From Sinosporangium album (GTDB lineage Bacteria > Actinomycetota > Actinomycetes > Streptosporangiales > Streptosporangiaceae): a stretch of DNA of 64,000 bases. The stretch lies in the NCBI RefSeq assembly GCF_900100605.1, contig NZ_FNCN01000014.1, forward strand, positions 62,001 to 126,000, written 5' to 3'. Shown here one piece after another: positions 27,792-36,737 of this stretch. The position numbers were made by a program, and so were the translations under genes. Every line of letters begins with the position of its first letter. The stretch's first letter is position 1. The notes under the pieces were generated by a model. That model saw nothing but the letters and a program-made list of their open reading frames with translations, was not told the origin of the DNA and made no database searches.

Positions 27792-28103
27792 TCAGCGAGG
27801 AGATGAGACAGCGCCTTCTGCGAATTCTCGAAATGCCTCCAGCATTTCACTGAGGTTGAGGGGGCCGCAGGCTCCTTCGAAATGGGTGCCATTGCTCCAG
27901 AAATGCAGCCAGTCATTTTCGGTCCGTTCCACCCGGAGGCCATCTCGTGGGATTCCCGCGAGAGGCGTATCGGCAAGGTCGACCTTCAGGTGCCATCCCG
28001 GATTGTCCAGGGTGTCGATCGACACACCGTAACTGTGCTCCCATTTGCCGTCACAGCGGGAGGTGTACCAATGCTGAAGGAAGCTGAGCGGGTCTGTGAT
28101 CAC
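27792..28103 (-). CDS. Immunity protein 53 (Imm53) family
   Basis: 103 residues from a GTG at 28103. The core LSFLQHWYTSRCDGKWEHSYG followed by SIDTLDNPGWHLKVDL is the hallmark of Imm53 proteins, which neutralise toxins of polymorphic toxin systems. The C-terminal half (TENDWLHFW, LNLSEMLEAFREFAE) also fits. Usually such a gene sits directly after its toxin; here the upstream 440 bases hold no intact toxin, so it is an orphan. The GTG start lacks a clear ribosome site; a start further upstream is possible. Confidence 0.72.
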   Translation of the reverse strand: MITDPLSFLQHWYTSRCDGKWEHSYGVSIDTLDNPGWHLKVDLADTPLAGIPRDGLRVERTENDWLHFWSNGTHFEGACGPLNLSEMLEAFREFAEGAVSSPR

Positions 28104-28547
28104 GTGATAAGTCTGCCGGTCGTGCCTGATATGTGCCGCTGAGGCGGGGTTGCTCCGGCTCCTCGGTGATCGGCGGCCTGCGCCTTGCTGAGGTGCCGTA
28201 GCGGGGCGCCTGCCGGTGGCCATAATCGAGGTTGTACGGCGGGGCCTTGGCAGGCGCGAAAGGCGCGACGGGGCCGGGACCGGGGAACGGCGGGTGGGGC
28301 CAGGAGGGCGAGAGCCGTACGGCTTTGCCTCGCTCGTGCGGCGTCCGTTCCGATCTGTGGCGATGTTCGTCCGGCTTGGACGGTAGGCGTTGTCGCGCCC
28401 CATATCCGCCCCACTGCAGATGACTCTGATCTCCGGACGCTTGCGGGGCTGGGCTGGTTCTCCGTGTACGGAGCGTATCCATTCGTCACTCGCCCTGATG
28501 CTTTTAGGACTACACTTCTAAGAAGTTAACTCCTAAAAGAGGACCGG
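28104..28547. other. Region between Imm53 and the DUF234 ATPase gene
   Basis: 444 bases. Reverse frames read as Pro/Arg-rich, low-complexity sequence (PPFPGPGPVAPFAPAKAPPY) with frame shifts between them, which may be the eroded end of a toxin or linker region upstream of Imm53. The right 50 bases are A/T-rich and carry the nested palindrome of the ATPase gene. Confidence 0.4.
28501..28539. promoter_or_regulatory. Nested palindromic operator before the DUF234 ATPase
   Basis: CTTTTAGGA (28501-28509) and TCCTAAAAG (28531-28539) form perfect outer arms. Between them lies ACTTCTAAGAAGT (28514-28526), a palindrome with one central mismatch, and GTTAAC (28525-28530). The right arm touches the ribosome-binding AGAGGA. 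Much lower GC than the surroundings. A bound protein or RNA fold here would block expression. Confidence 0.75.
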
Positions 28548-30017
28548 ATGAGTCTGCCCAAGCCTTTCGACATGTTTGACCGCGACTGGGAGTGGCGCCA
28601 GTTGTCGGCCTTCGTGGCCAACGAGCAACCGTCCGCCACTCTCGGGGTCGTCTCGGGTCGGCGCAGACAGGGGAAGACCTTCCTGCTCGAATCGCTGTGC
28701 GAGGTCACGGGGGGCTTCTACTATGCGGCGACCGAGGCGGTGCCCCGTCAGGAGGCGCTCCGCCAGCTCGGCGTCGCGGTGGCCCGCTACCAGGGCGCTG
28801 CAGGCAGCGTTCACTTCGCTGACTGGGAGGAGGCCGTTGACGCCCTGCTCTCGCTCGCGCACGATCGTGCGATTCCCGTAGTGCTGGATGAGTTTCCCTA
28901 TCTGGTGCGCGGTGCGAAGGAGTTGCCGTCGGTCATCCAGAAGGCATTGTCGCCGCGCCGTCCCGAGCGGTTGGCTTCGAAGGCCAGATTGCTGCTGTGC
29001 GGTTCGTCGATTTCTTTCATGGGAGGGTTGCTGGCCGGGAGCGCCCCTCTGCGGGGAAGGGCCGGGCTGGAGCTTGTCGTTCCGACGTTCAACTTCAGGC
29101 TCGCCGCGGACTTCTGGATGATCAATGATCACCGGTTGGCGGCTCTGGTCTACTTCGTGCTCGGCGGCACTCCCGCGTATCGCACCGAGTATCTCCAGGG
29201 GGTTGCCCCCGCGGATGTCGATGGATTCGACACTTGGGTCGTCGAGCACATTCTCAATCCGGCCAGTCCGCTCTTTCGCGAGGTCCGCGCGCTGCTCGCC
29301 GAGGATCCCACGCTCAGGGACACCGGCCTGTACCACACGGTGCTGGCCGCGGTGGCGGAGGGGAACGCCACGAGGGGTGGTATCGCCAGCCGGATCGAGC
29401 GGAAGGCGACGGACATCTCCCACCATCTGACTGTGTTGGAGGAGGCGGGTCTACTTGTCTCAGAGTCGGATGCTTTTCGGGCTAATCGGTCAGAATTTCG
29501 AATAACAGAACCGCTTGTCCGCTTTTATCATGCGATTGTCCGTCCCTACTGGACGCAGCTTGAACGCGTACGGCCGGGCCGTACGGAGCGCATCTGGGCG
29601 GCGTCACGCCGCCGATTCGACAGTGCGGTGGCCGGGCCTGTCTTCGAGCGCATGTGCTGGCTCTGGGCTGAGGACATGGCCGACGATGAGACGTTCAAAG
29701 GCACGATCGCCCGCGTGCGGTCAGGAGTGGTCCACGACAAGGCCGAGCGGGTGGGGCATGAGGTGGACGTCGCTGTGTTCGATCCCGACGGGGTTCTGCT
29801 GTCCATCGGCGAGGTCAAGTGGGGTGAGGTCATGGGCCTCGGGCATTTGCAGCGACTGGAGCGGATCGCCGACCTCCTTGAGGCCAGAGGTTCCCGGCCC
29901 CGGGTGCTGACGCTGTTCAGCGGCGCGGGCTTCATGCCCGCGTTGCGCGAGGCGGCCGAGGCGAGCGACGGGGGTGTTCAGTTGGTGGATCTGGAGCGCC
30001 TGTATACGGGCGGGTGA
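28548..30017 (+). CDS. Archaeal-type ATPase with DUF234 C-terminal domain
   Basis: 489 residues. N-terminal ATPase: FDRDWEWRQL, Walker A SGRRRQGKTFLLESL (about 35-50), Walker B-like IPVVLDEFPYLV (about 105), sensor-like LLLCGSSISFMGGLL. A winged-helix segment (RGGIASRIERKATDISHHLTVLEEAGLL) follows near 285. The C-terminal DUF234 part has a nuclease-like pattern, HEVDVAVFD then SIGEVKWGE near 405-425, similar to PD-(D/E)xK folds. Such proteins are sporadic and linked to mobile or defence contexts in some genomes (general knowledge). AGAGGA precedes the ATG by 4-5 bases. Single gene. Confidence 0.88.
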   Translation: MSLPKPFDMFDRDWEWRQLSAFVANEQPSATLGVVSGRRRQGKTFLLESLCEVTGGFYYAATEAVPRQEALRQLGVAVARYQGAAGSVHFADWEEAVDALLSLAHDRAIPVVLDEFPYLVRGAKELPSVIQKALSPRRPERLASKARLLLCGSSISFMGGLLAGSAPLRGRAGLELVVPTFNFRLAADFWMINDHRLAALVYFVLGGTPAYRTEYLQGVAPADVDGFDTWVVEHILNPASPLFREVRALLAEDPTLRDTGLYHTVLAAVAEGNATRGGIASRIERKATDISHHLTVLEEAGLLVSESDAFRANRSEFRITEPLVRFYHAIVRPYWTQLERVRPGRTERIWAASRRRFDSAVAGPVFERMCWLWAEDMADDETFKGTIARVRSGVVHDKAERVGHEVDVAVFDPDGVLLSIGEVKWGEVMGLGHLQRLERIADLLEARGSRPRVLTLFSGAGFMPALREAAEASDGGVQLVDLERLYTGG

Positions 30018-30093
30018 CCACGACGGTCGGTACGCCGCGCAGGCAGGCCCGGCCCCTCCCTCGGGCAGGGACTGCCTGCGCGCCAACACGGGG

Positions 30094-32163
30094 TCAGGCA
30101 GGCACGGAGGCGACGCCGCGAGCAAGGAAGCGTTCGCCGGACAGGCCGGCGCGGTCGAGGTAGGGGGTGATGCCGCCGAGGTGGAAGGGCCAGCCGGCGC
30201 CGAGGATCATGCAGAGGTCGATGTCCTGGGCGGCGGTGACGACGCCTTCGTCGAGCATGAGGTGGATTTCCTCGGCGAGGGCGGTGAGGGCGCGGTGCCG
30301 TACGTCGGCGGCGGTGGAGGGGGAGGTGCCGCCGGTGAAGAGGGCGACGGCTTCGGGGTCGAGGGTGAAGTCGGGCGCGTAGACGCCGGGTTTGCCGGCG
30401 TGGACGAGTTTGGTGAGGTTGGCGGAGACGGGGTAGCGGTCGGGGAACGCGTCGTGGAGGGTTTCGGCGACGTGGAGGGCGACGGCGGGGCCGACGAGCT
30501 GGAGCAGGGCGAAGGGCGACATGGGGAGGCCGAGGTCGTCGAGGGCGTGTTCGGCGACCGCGAGGGGGGTGCCTTCGTCGACGGTGGCGATGATCTCGCC
30601 CATGAGGCGGGTGAGGATGCGGTTGACGACGAAGGCGGGGGCGTCCTTGACGAGGACGCAGGACTTGCGGAGGGTTTTGCCGATGTCGAAGGCGGTGGCG
30701 AGGGTGGCGTCGTCGGTGCGGTCGCCTCGGACGATCTCCAGAAGGGGGAGGATGGCGACCGGGTTGAAGAAGTGGAAGCCGACGACCCGCTCGGGGTGTT
30801 TCAGCTCGGCGGCCATGGCGCTGACCGACAGGGACGAGGTGTTGGTGGCGAGGACGCATTCGGCGGAGACGACCTGCTCGACCTCGGCGAAGACCTTCTG
30901 CTTGAGGGCGAGGTCTTCGAAGACGGCTTCGATGACGAAGTCGGCGTCGGCGAAGGAGTCCTTGCTGAGCGAGCCGGTGACCAGGCCTTTCAGGCGGCTC
31001 GCCTCGTCCGCGGAGATGCGGCCCTTGCCGAGGAGCTTGTCCACTTCGGTGTGGACGTAGCCGATGCCTTTGTCGAGGCGTTCCCGGTCGAGGTCGGTGA
31101 GGACGACGGGCACGTGGAGGCGGCGGGCGAACAGGAGGGCGAGCTGGGAGGCCATGAGGCCGGCGCCGACGACGCCGACCTTGGCCACCTTGCGGGCGAG
31201 CGCCTTGTCGGGGGCGCCCGCGGGCCGCATGGCGCGGCGCTGGACGAGGTCGAAGGAGTAGAGGCCGGCGCGCAGTTCGTCGCCCATGATGAGGTCGGCG
31301 AGTGCGTTGGCTTCGGCGGCGAAGCCTTCGTCGCGGCCTGCCGTACGGGCGAGGGCGATGAGGTCGAGGGCGCGGTAGGGCGCGGGGGAGGAGCCGCGGA
31401 GTTTGAGGTCGACCAGGCCGCGGGCGGCGTCGATGACGGGGGTCCAGTCGCCGTCGTGGGCGGGCCGTTCGACGGCGGTCTCGCCGCGCAGCACCTGGGA
31501 CGCCCAGCGCAGCGACTCCTCCAGGAAGTCGGCGGGTTCGAAGAGGGCGTCGGCGACGCCGAGTTCGAAGACCTCGCGGCCCTTGATCATGCGGTTCTGC
31601 GAGAGCGGGTTCTCGATGATCAGCTTGATGGCCGCTTGGGGGCCGATGAGCCTGGGCAGGAGCTGCGTGCCACCCCAGCCCGGCACGAGCCCGAGGAAGC
31701 ATTCGGGCAGCGCGAAGGCGGGCACGCCCGAGGAGACGGTGCGGTAGGTGCAGTGGAGGGCGAGCTCCACGCCTCCGCCCATGGCCGCGCCGTTGATGAA
31801 CGCGAAGCTCGGGATGGGCAGTTCGCCGAGGCGGCGGAAGACGGCGTGGCCGAGCCGGCCGATCTGCAGGGCGGTGTCGCGGTCGCCGATGACGCCGACG
31901 CCTTTGAGGTCGGCGCCGACGGCGAAGATGAACGGCTTGCCGATGACGCCGACGGCGGCGAGGTCGGTGCGTTCGGCGATCGAGTCGAGGGCCTCCGCCA
32001 GCGCGGTGAGGCCGCCGGGGCCGAAGGTGTTGGGCTTGGTGTGGTCGAACCCGTTGTCCAGTGTGATGAGCGCCAGGGTGCCGGCGCCTCCGGGCAGTTC
32101 GACGTCGCGCACGAGGGCCTTGGTGACGACCTCGTCGGTGAAGAGTCCCTTGATGTCGCTCAC
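30094..32163 (-). CDS. fadB: 3-hydroxyacyl-CoA dehydrogenase / enoyl-CoA hydratase (multifunctional)
   Basis: 689 residues from a GTG at 32163 overlapping the thiolase stop (GTGA). The N-terminal crotonase part (about 1-280) has the oxyanion-hole segments FIFAVGADLKGV and FINGAAMGGGVELALHC, with LPECFLGLVPGWGGTQLLPRL. The dehydrogenase part starts with VGVVGAGLMASQLA (about 340; NAD-binding GxGxxx) and contains HFFNP and DAPAFVVNRIL. Together these hydrate and oxidise enoyl-CoA in fatty-acid beta-oxidation. In the NAD motif the sixth position is an A rather than G (GAGLMA), a mild variation. Operon with fadA. Confidence 0.95.
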   Translation of the reverse strand: MSDIKGLFTDEVVTKALVRDVELPGGAGTLALITLDNGFDHTKPNTFGPGGLTALAEALDSIAERTDLAAVGVIGKPFIFAVGADLKGVGVIGDRDTALQIGRLGHAVFRRLGELPIPSFAFINGAAMGGGVELALHCTYRTVSSGVPAFALPECFLGLVPGWGGTQLLPRLIGPQAAIKLIIENPLSQNRMIKGREVFELGVADALFEPADFLEESLRWASQVLRGETAVERPAHDGDWTPVIDAARGLVDLKLRGSSPAPYRALDLIALARTAGRDEGFAAEANALADLIMGDELRAGLYSFDLVQRRAMRPAGAPDKALARKVAKVGVVGAGLMASQLALLFARRLHVPVVLTDLDRERLDKGIGYVHTEVDKLLGKGRISADEASRLKGLVTGSLSKDSFADADFVIEAVFEDLALKQKVFAEVEQVVSAECVLATNTSSLSVSAMAAELKHPERVVGFHFFNPVAILPLLEIVRGDRTDDATLATAFDIGKTLRKSCVLVKDAPAFVVNRILTRLMGEIIATVDEGTPLAVAEHALDDLGLPMSPFALLQLVGPAVALHVAETLHDAFPDRYPVSANLTKLVHAGKPGVYAPDFTLDPEAVALFTGGTSPSTAADVRHRALTALAEEIHLMLDEGVVTAAQDIDLCMILGAGWPFHLGGITPYLDRAGLSGERFLARGVASVPA

Positions 32164-33368
32164 TTCGCACCTTCCCACGAGGGGTTCTCCCAGATGACCG
32201 TTCCGCCCATGCCCATGCCCACGCACATCGTGGTCAGGCCGTAGCGCACGTCGGGACGCGCGGCGAACTGGCGGGCGAGCTGCGTCATCAGCCGCACGCC
32301 GGACGAGGCCAGGGGGTGGCCGAAGGCGATGGCTCCGCCGTACGGATTGACCCGGGGGTCGTCGTCGGCGATGCCGAAGTGGTCGAGGAAGGCGAGCACC
32401 TGTACGGCGAAAGCCTCGTTGATCTCCACCAGGCCGATGTCGCCGATGGCGAGGCCGGCCAGGCGCAGCGCCTTCTCGGTGGAGGGGATGGGTCCGATGC
32501 CCATCACCTCGGGGTCGACGCCCGCGAAGGCGTAGGACACGAGCCGCATCTTGGCGGTGAGGCCGAGCTCGTCGGCGACGTCGGCGGCGGCGACGAGGCA
32601 TCCGGTCGCGCCGTCGGTGAGGCCGGCGGCGTTGCCGGCGGTGACGCGCCCGTGGGGGCGGAAGGGCGTCTTGAGCCCGGCGAGCGCCTCCAGGGTGGTG
32701 CCGGGGCGCGGCGGTTCGTCGGCGGTGGCGAGGCCCCAGCCCTTCTCGGTGGAGCGGGTGGCCGTGGGGACGAGGTCGCGCTGGATGAACCCGTCGGCGT
32801 ACGCCTTGTCGACCTTCTCCTGGGAGGCGACGGCGTAGGCGTCGGCGCGTTCCCGGCTGATGCCGGGGTAGCGGTCGTGGAGGTTCTCCGCGGTCATGCC
32901 CATCACGAGCGCGGAGGGGTCGACGAGTTTCTCGGCGAGGAAGCGCGGGTTGGGGTCGACGCCTTCGCCCATCGGGTGGCGGCCCATGTGTTCGACGCCG
33001 CCGGCGATGGCGACGTCGTAGGCGCCGAAGGCGATGCCTCCGGCGACGGAGGTGACGGCGGTCATGGCCCCGGCGCACATGCGGTCGATCGCGAAGCCGG
33101 GCACGGTCTTCGGGAGTCCGGCGAGGACGGCGGCGGCGCGGCCGATGGTCAGGCCCTGGTCGCCGATCTGGGTGGTGGCGGCGATGGCGACCTCGTCCAC
33201 CCGCTCGGGCGGAAGATTGGGATTTCGGCGCATCAGCGCGCGGATGACCCGGATGACCAGGTCGTCGGCGCGTGTCTCGGCGTAGAGGCCCTTGGGGCCT
33301 GAACGGCCGAACGGCGTGCGTACTCCGTCGACGAAAACGACGTCACGAGACGAAGGCACTCGGTTCAC
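32160..33368 (-). CDS. fadA: Acetyl-CoA acyltransferase (thiolase)
   Basis: 402 residues. Nucleophilic Cys in DRMCAGAMTAV (about 93), NEAFAVQVLAF, GGAIAFGHPLASSG with the catalytic His and CVGMGMGGTV with the second catalytic Cys near the C-terminus. It cleaves 3-ketoacyl-CoA to acetyl-CoA in beta-oxidation. The gene is upstream of and coupled to fadB; the pair forms the complex. No regulator is adjacent. Confidence 0.96.
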   Translation of the reverse strand: MNRVPSSRDVVFVDGVRTPFGRSGPKGLYAETRADDLVIRVIRALMRRNPNLPPERVDEVAIAATTQIGDQGLTIGRAAAVLAGLPKTVPGFAIDRMCAGAMTAVTSVAGGIAFGAYDVAIAGGVEHMGRHPMGEGVDPNPRFLAEKLVDPSALVMGMTAENLHDRYPGISRERADAYAVASQEKVDKAYADGFIQRDLVPTATRSTEKGWGLATADEPPRPGTTLEALAGLKTPFRPHGRVTAGNAAGLTDGATGCLVAAADVADELGLTAKMRLVSYAFAGVDPEVMGIGPIPSTEKALRLAGLAIGDIGLVEINEAFAVQVLAFLDHFGIADDDPRVNPYGGAIAFGHPLASSGVRLMTQLARQFAARPDVRYGLTTMCVGMGMGGTVIWENPSWEGAK

Positions 33369-33450
33369 TCCTCAGTGCGCGAAGCCGGCGAACCGGCGAG
33401 TCTCCGGTTGATCCTCCGGCCGGCCCGGAGAGATCCCGGTCGGCCCTATG

Positions 33451-34230
33451 CTACTCGCCGGTAACTATATTCCACGCTATCAGAGCCGCCAGCGTGCCGA
33501 ACAGAAGCCCGAACACGAGCATCGCGCTCGGATTCCACAGGTGCGCCCGCGCCGCGATCAAGGCCGCGACCGCCAGCGCCGCCCCGGCGCAGAGCCCCGC
33601 GCCGCGTCTCGCGCCGACCGGCGACCCCGGATCCCACGGGTCTCCCGGAGCCGGCGACCCGCGCAGCGCGTGTACGGCTCCCGCCGCCACATCCTTGATC
33701 CACCATATGGCGAACCCCGCCCCCGCCGCGTAGGCCGCGTAGGCGGCCGCCTCGGCGCCGCGCCGCGCCGAGGAGGCCACGCCGTACAGGCCGGACTCGC
33801 TGAGCAGCCGGGGGAGGGTCAGGCCGAGCAGCAGCATGATCCCCCACCCGGCCGCCGCGAGCAGGCGGCACGCGGCGCGGCGTGCCGCCGGAGGCGCGCA
33901 GACGCGCGCGAACAGCTCGTTCTCCAGCCGGACCGCGCCCGCGACGGCCCGCGCCCAGTGGATCTGCGCCGCCGCCATGGACGGCACCGCGATCACGAAC
34001 AGCGCCAGCGCCGCGGCGGCGAACGGCGCCGCCCGGCCCCCGGGAACCCGGGCCACGAGCAGCTGGGCCGAGGTGACCGCCGCGATCGAGGCGGCGGTCA
34101 CGGAGGCGGCGAGGCGGCCCAAGGCCTGGGCGCGCGATCGCAGCCGGGTCAGCCGCTGCACTCCCGGCAGCCCTCCGGTGGGAAGGCGGTGGCGGAGGAC
34201 GTCCTGGAGAGGCGAGTCGCGATAGGACAT
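33451..34230 (-). CDS. Integral membrane protein, unknown
   Basis: 259 residues, Ala-rich. About five to six hydrophobic helices: near 40-60 (ASVTAASIAAVTSAQLLV), 70-95, 125-145 (GWGIMLLLGLTLP), 160-178, 205-225 and 238-256. The first 35 residues are basic and cytoplasmic. I recognise no family. It lies between fadA and the RNase D gene but is not tightly coupled to either (over 60 bases on each side). Confidence 0.65.
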   Translation of the reverse strand: MSYRDSPLQDVLRHRLPTGGLPGVQRLTRLRSRAQALGRLAASVTAASIAAVTSAQLLVARVPGGRAAPFAAAALALFVIAVPSMAAAQIHWARAVAGAVRLENELFARVCAPPAARRAACRLLAAAGWGIMLLLGLTLPRLLSESGLYGVASSARRGAEAAAYAAYAAGAGFAIWWIKDVAAGAVHALRGSPAPGDPWDPGSPVGARRGAGLCAGAALAVAALIAARAHLWNPSAMLVFGLLFGTLAALIAWNIVTGE

Positions 34231-34298
34231 TGTGCAATCATGCCGTCACCCCGTGCGACCGGTAGGGCGTTTTATCGATACGCGGGAATTCAGGCCGA

Positions 34299-35540
34299 TC
34301 AGATCTCCCCTTTGCTCTCCAGCCGGGTCAGGGCCTTGGCCAGCGGGTGGGCCGTCAGCTCGATCTGCCAGGGTCTCGCGCCGAGCTCGCGCAGCCGTAC
34401 GGCGATCGCCTCGTCGCTGACGTCCTCGGGAGGTTCCCAGGTCAGGCGGCGCACGGCGTCGGGCTGCAGGAGGTTCTCCGTGGGCATGCGGTGTTCGTCC
34501 GCCAGCGCGGCCACGACGGCTCGCGCGGCGGCGAGCCGCTTGGCCGCGACCGGATCGCGGTCGGCCCACCGGTTCGCCGGGGGCGGGCCGTCACCGGGGC
34601 CGGTGGGCTGGGGGAGCTGCGCCTCCCGCAGCATGCGCGCCTTGTTGATCGCCGCCAGCCAGTCGCGCAGGTGGCGGCGGGCGCTGCGCCCGGTGAATCC
34701 GCTGATCTCGGTCAGGGTGCGGGTGGTGCGGGGCGACTCCAGGGCCGCGGTCACGATCGCCGAGTCGGCGAGCACCCGCCCGGGGGCGAGGTCGGCCTCG
34801 CGCGCGATGCTGTCGCGGAGCTGCCACAGCTCCCGCACGACCGCGAGCCCGCGCAACGACCGCACCTTGTGGATGCCGGACGTGCGCCGCCACGGGTCGC
34901 TGCGCGGCTGGGGGGTCGGGGCGTTGAGCACGGCCTGGAACTCCTGCCGCGCCCAGTCGAGTTTGCCGCTCTCCTCGAGTTGCCCGGAGAGCACGTCGCG
35001 CAGCTCGATCAGCACCTCGACGTCGAGCGCCGCGTAGCGCAGCCAGTCCTCGGGCAGCGGCCTGGTGGACCAGTCGGCCGCCGAATGCCCTTTCTCCAGG
35101 CGCAACCCGAGGATGGTCTCCACCATCGTCCCGAGCCCCACCCGCTCATAGCCGAGCAGCCGCCCGGCGAGCTCGGTGTCGAACAGAGAGCGCGGCCGGA
35201 AACCCAGCTCGCTCAGGCACGGCAGGTCCTGGGAGGCCGCGTGCAGCACGATCTCGGCGTCGGCCAGTACGGCGTCCAGCGCTGACAGGTCGCCGCACGG
35301 CACCGGGTCGACCAGCGCCGTCCCCGCGCCGGTGCGGCGGAGCTGGACGAGATAGGCCCTCCCGCTGTAGCGGTATCCCGAGGCGCGCTCGGCGTCGACC
35401 GCCACGGGACCCTCGGCGTTCGCGAAGGCCCGAGTGACCTCGGCGAGTTCGGCCGCCGTCTGGATGACACGGGGTATTCCCTCTCGGGGTTCGAGCAGCG
35501 GGACGACGTCGTGCTCAGGAACAGTTCTATCGTCGGTCAC
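34299..35540 (-). CDS. rnd: Ribonuclease D-like 3'-5' exonuclease with HRDC domain
   Basis: 413 residues from a GTG at 35540 that overlaps the DUF3000 stop (GTGA). The DEDD exonuclease domain is intact: VAVDAERASGYRYSGRAYLVQL (motif I, D and E), HAASQDLPCL (motif II), and LRYAALDVEVLIELRD (motif III, Y and D). One HRDC domain follows (LRGLAVVRELWQLRD onward), with a second weaker one near the C-terminus. It matures tRNAs or other RNAs in characterised bacteria. The arrangement DUF3000-rnd beside hemE is common in actinobacteria. Confidence 0.93.
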   Translation of the reverse strand: MTDDRTVPEHDVVPLLEPREGIPRVIQTAAELAEVTRAFANAEGPVAVDAERASGYRYSGRAYLVQLRRTGAGTALVDPVPCGDLSALDAVLADAEIVLHAASQDLPCLSELGFRPRSLFDTELAGRLLGYERVGLGTMVETILGLRLEKGHSAADWSTRPLPEDWLRYAALDVEVLIELRDVLSGQLEESGKLDWARQEFQAVLNAPTPQPRSDPWRRTSGIHKVRSLRGLAVVRELWQLRDSIAREADLAPGRVLADSAIVTAALESPRTTRTLTEISGFTGRSARRHLRDWLAAINKARMLREAQLPQPTGPGDGPPPANRWADRDPVAAKRLAAARAVVAALADEHRMPTENLLQPDAVRRLTWEPPEDVSDEAIAVRLRELGARPWQIELTAHPLAKALTRLESKGEI

Positions 35541-36133
35541 GACCTGAAGGACTCCGGATCTTCGCGCCTGCGCGGCGACAGCGTCGCCACGTCGGGTGGC
35601 AGGGGTGGAATGCCCGCGGCCAGGCACATCAGGTCGCACCAGGCGGCCGTGTGGCCCGACAGGTCCTCGTCGTGGGGCGACCATGACGCGCGCAGTTCCA
35701 GCTCGGTCGTGACCGGGTCCTCGGCTTTGTTGCCGAATCCTTCGGACACCGCGCGGGTCACTGTGCCGCCCGCCGCGCGGTATCCCGCGCTGTGGGCGTC
35801 GAGGGACTCGGTCAGCCAGCTCCAGGCGACGGGGCCGAGCAGCGGGTCTGTGGTGATCTCCGGCTCCATGTCCGCTCTGACGTAGGCGACCAGGCGGAAG
35901 GGCCCGTCCCAGCCGCGCTGCCCGTCGGGGTCGAAGAGCAGGATGAGCCGCCCGACCGCGAGTTCGTCGTCGTCGCGGTAGACCGAGGCGCCCATGGCCT
36001 TGGAGTAGGGCGCCAGCCGCTGGGGCGCCGGGATGTCCTCAAGTTCGATCTCGGGCCGGATCTCGTTGAGACGCATGCTCTCGACCGCGCGCGTGAAGGC
36101 GGCGGGAGGCGGCGGCGTGTCACCGAGGGTCAT
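35537..36133 (-). CDS. DUF3000-family protein
   Basis: 198 residues from ATG 36133. LILLFDPDGQRGWDGPFRLVAYVRADMEPEI, LGPVAWSWLTESLD and GGTVTRAVSEGFG are conserved features of DUF3000, an actinobacterial family of unknown function. No membrane segments. Coupled to the RNase D gene by overlap and divergent from hemE, its usual position. Confidence 0.88.
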   Translation of the reverse strand: MTLGDTPPPPAAFTRAVESMRLNEIRPEIELEDIPAPQRLAPYSKAMGASVYRDDDELAVGRLILLFDPDGQRGWDGPFRLVAYVRADMEPEITTDPLLGPVAWSWLTESLDAHSAGYRAAGGTVTRAVSEGFGNKAEDPVTTELELRASWSPHDEDLSGHTAAWCDLMCLAAGIPPLPPDVATLSPRRREDPESFRS

Positions 36134-36737
36134 GTCGGAAGCGTAGGTTGAAGTCTGGCGCATAGGGACCACAGGGGTATGAGCAGTCGTCAGTGGCACG
36201 GGGCATGATTCATCCGGTCGGGCAAGCTGAGGTCGGCGGTCGGTGCTGATCGGCTCATGCTTGAGCTGGGCACGGCCGACCGATAGCTCGCATCGCAGGA
36301 TGAAAGGGGCTCACTCCGCATCGTGGTCATCACACGGGCCTTTCGTCGTGTTGTGCTCCGACGGTGGCACGCCGCCACGACATTTCCCCGCATCGTGATC
36401 GGCGTGTCCCGAAAGTGGTGACGGAATCGATGCCGCGCGGTCCCTTGACGAACATTTGCGCTAACCGAATAGAGATCACTACACCCCCGTGACGCGCACT
36501 GTACTCTCCTTTGCCGCCTTTGGAGGCCAAGCTCGGGGTTGGATGTGGGAGATCCTCCCGAAAGCTGAGGGGCGAACTGGGTGAACGCCCCTAAACCTCC
36601 AATGCTTCACATGATCCAGACTTGGCACCTTCCATGTCCACTTTTCGGACATCCTCATGTACGGCGGTGCCGTTCCGAGAGGGCGGAGCTCGGGCGGCGG
36701 TGCGCGGACCGCCCCTCGTCCATGGGACCCTGAAGGG
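36134..36737. other. DUF3000 / hemE intergenic region with structured hemE leader
   Basis: 604 bases. A possible hemE promoter is TTGACG (36445-36450), 19 bases, TAGAGAT. Downstream are a 31-codon GTG-started ORF at 36489-36584 (VTRTVLSFAAFGG...), and hairpins GGGAG/CTCCC (36547-36559), GGGGCG/CGCCCC (36569-36591) and ATGTCC/GGACAT (36634-36652). The 200-plus-base leader may be regulatory; I recognise no riboswitch class. The left half shows nothing distinctive. Confidence 0.45.

Noticed and set aside
36541-36600. Known riboswitch (ydaO/cobalamin-like) before hemE
   Set aside because: The hairpins do not carry the conserved core sequences of the classes I know, so only an unassigned structured leader is claimed.
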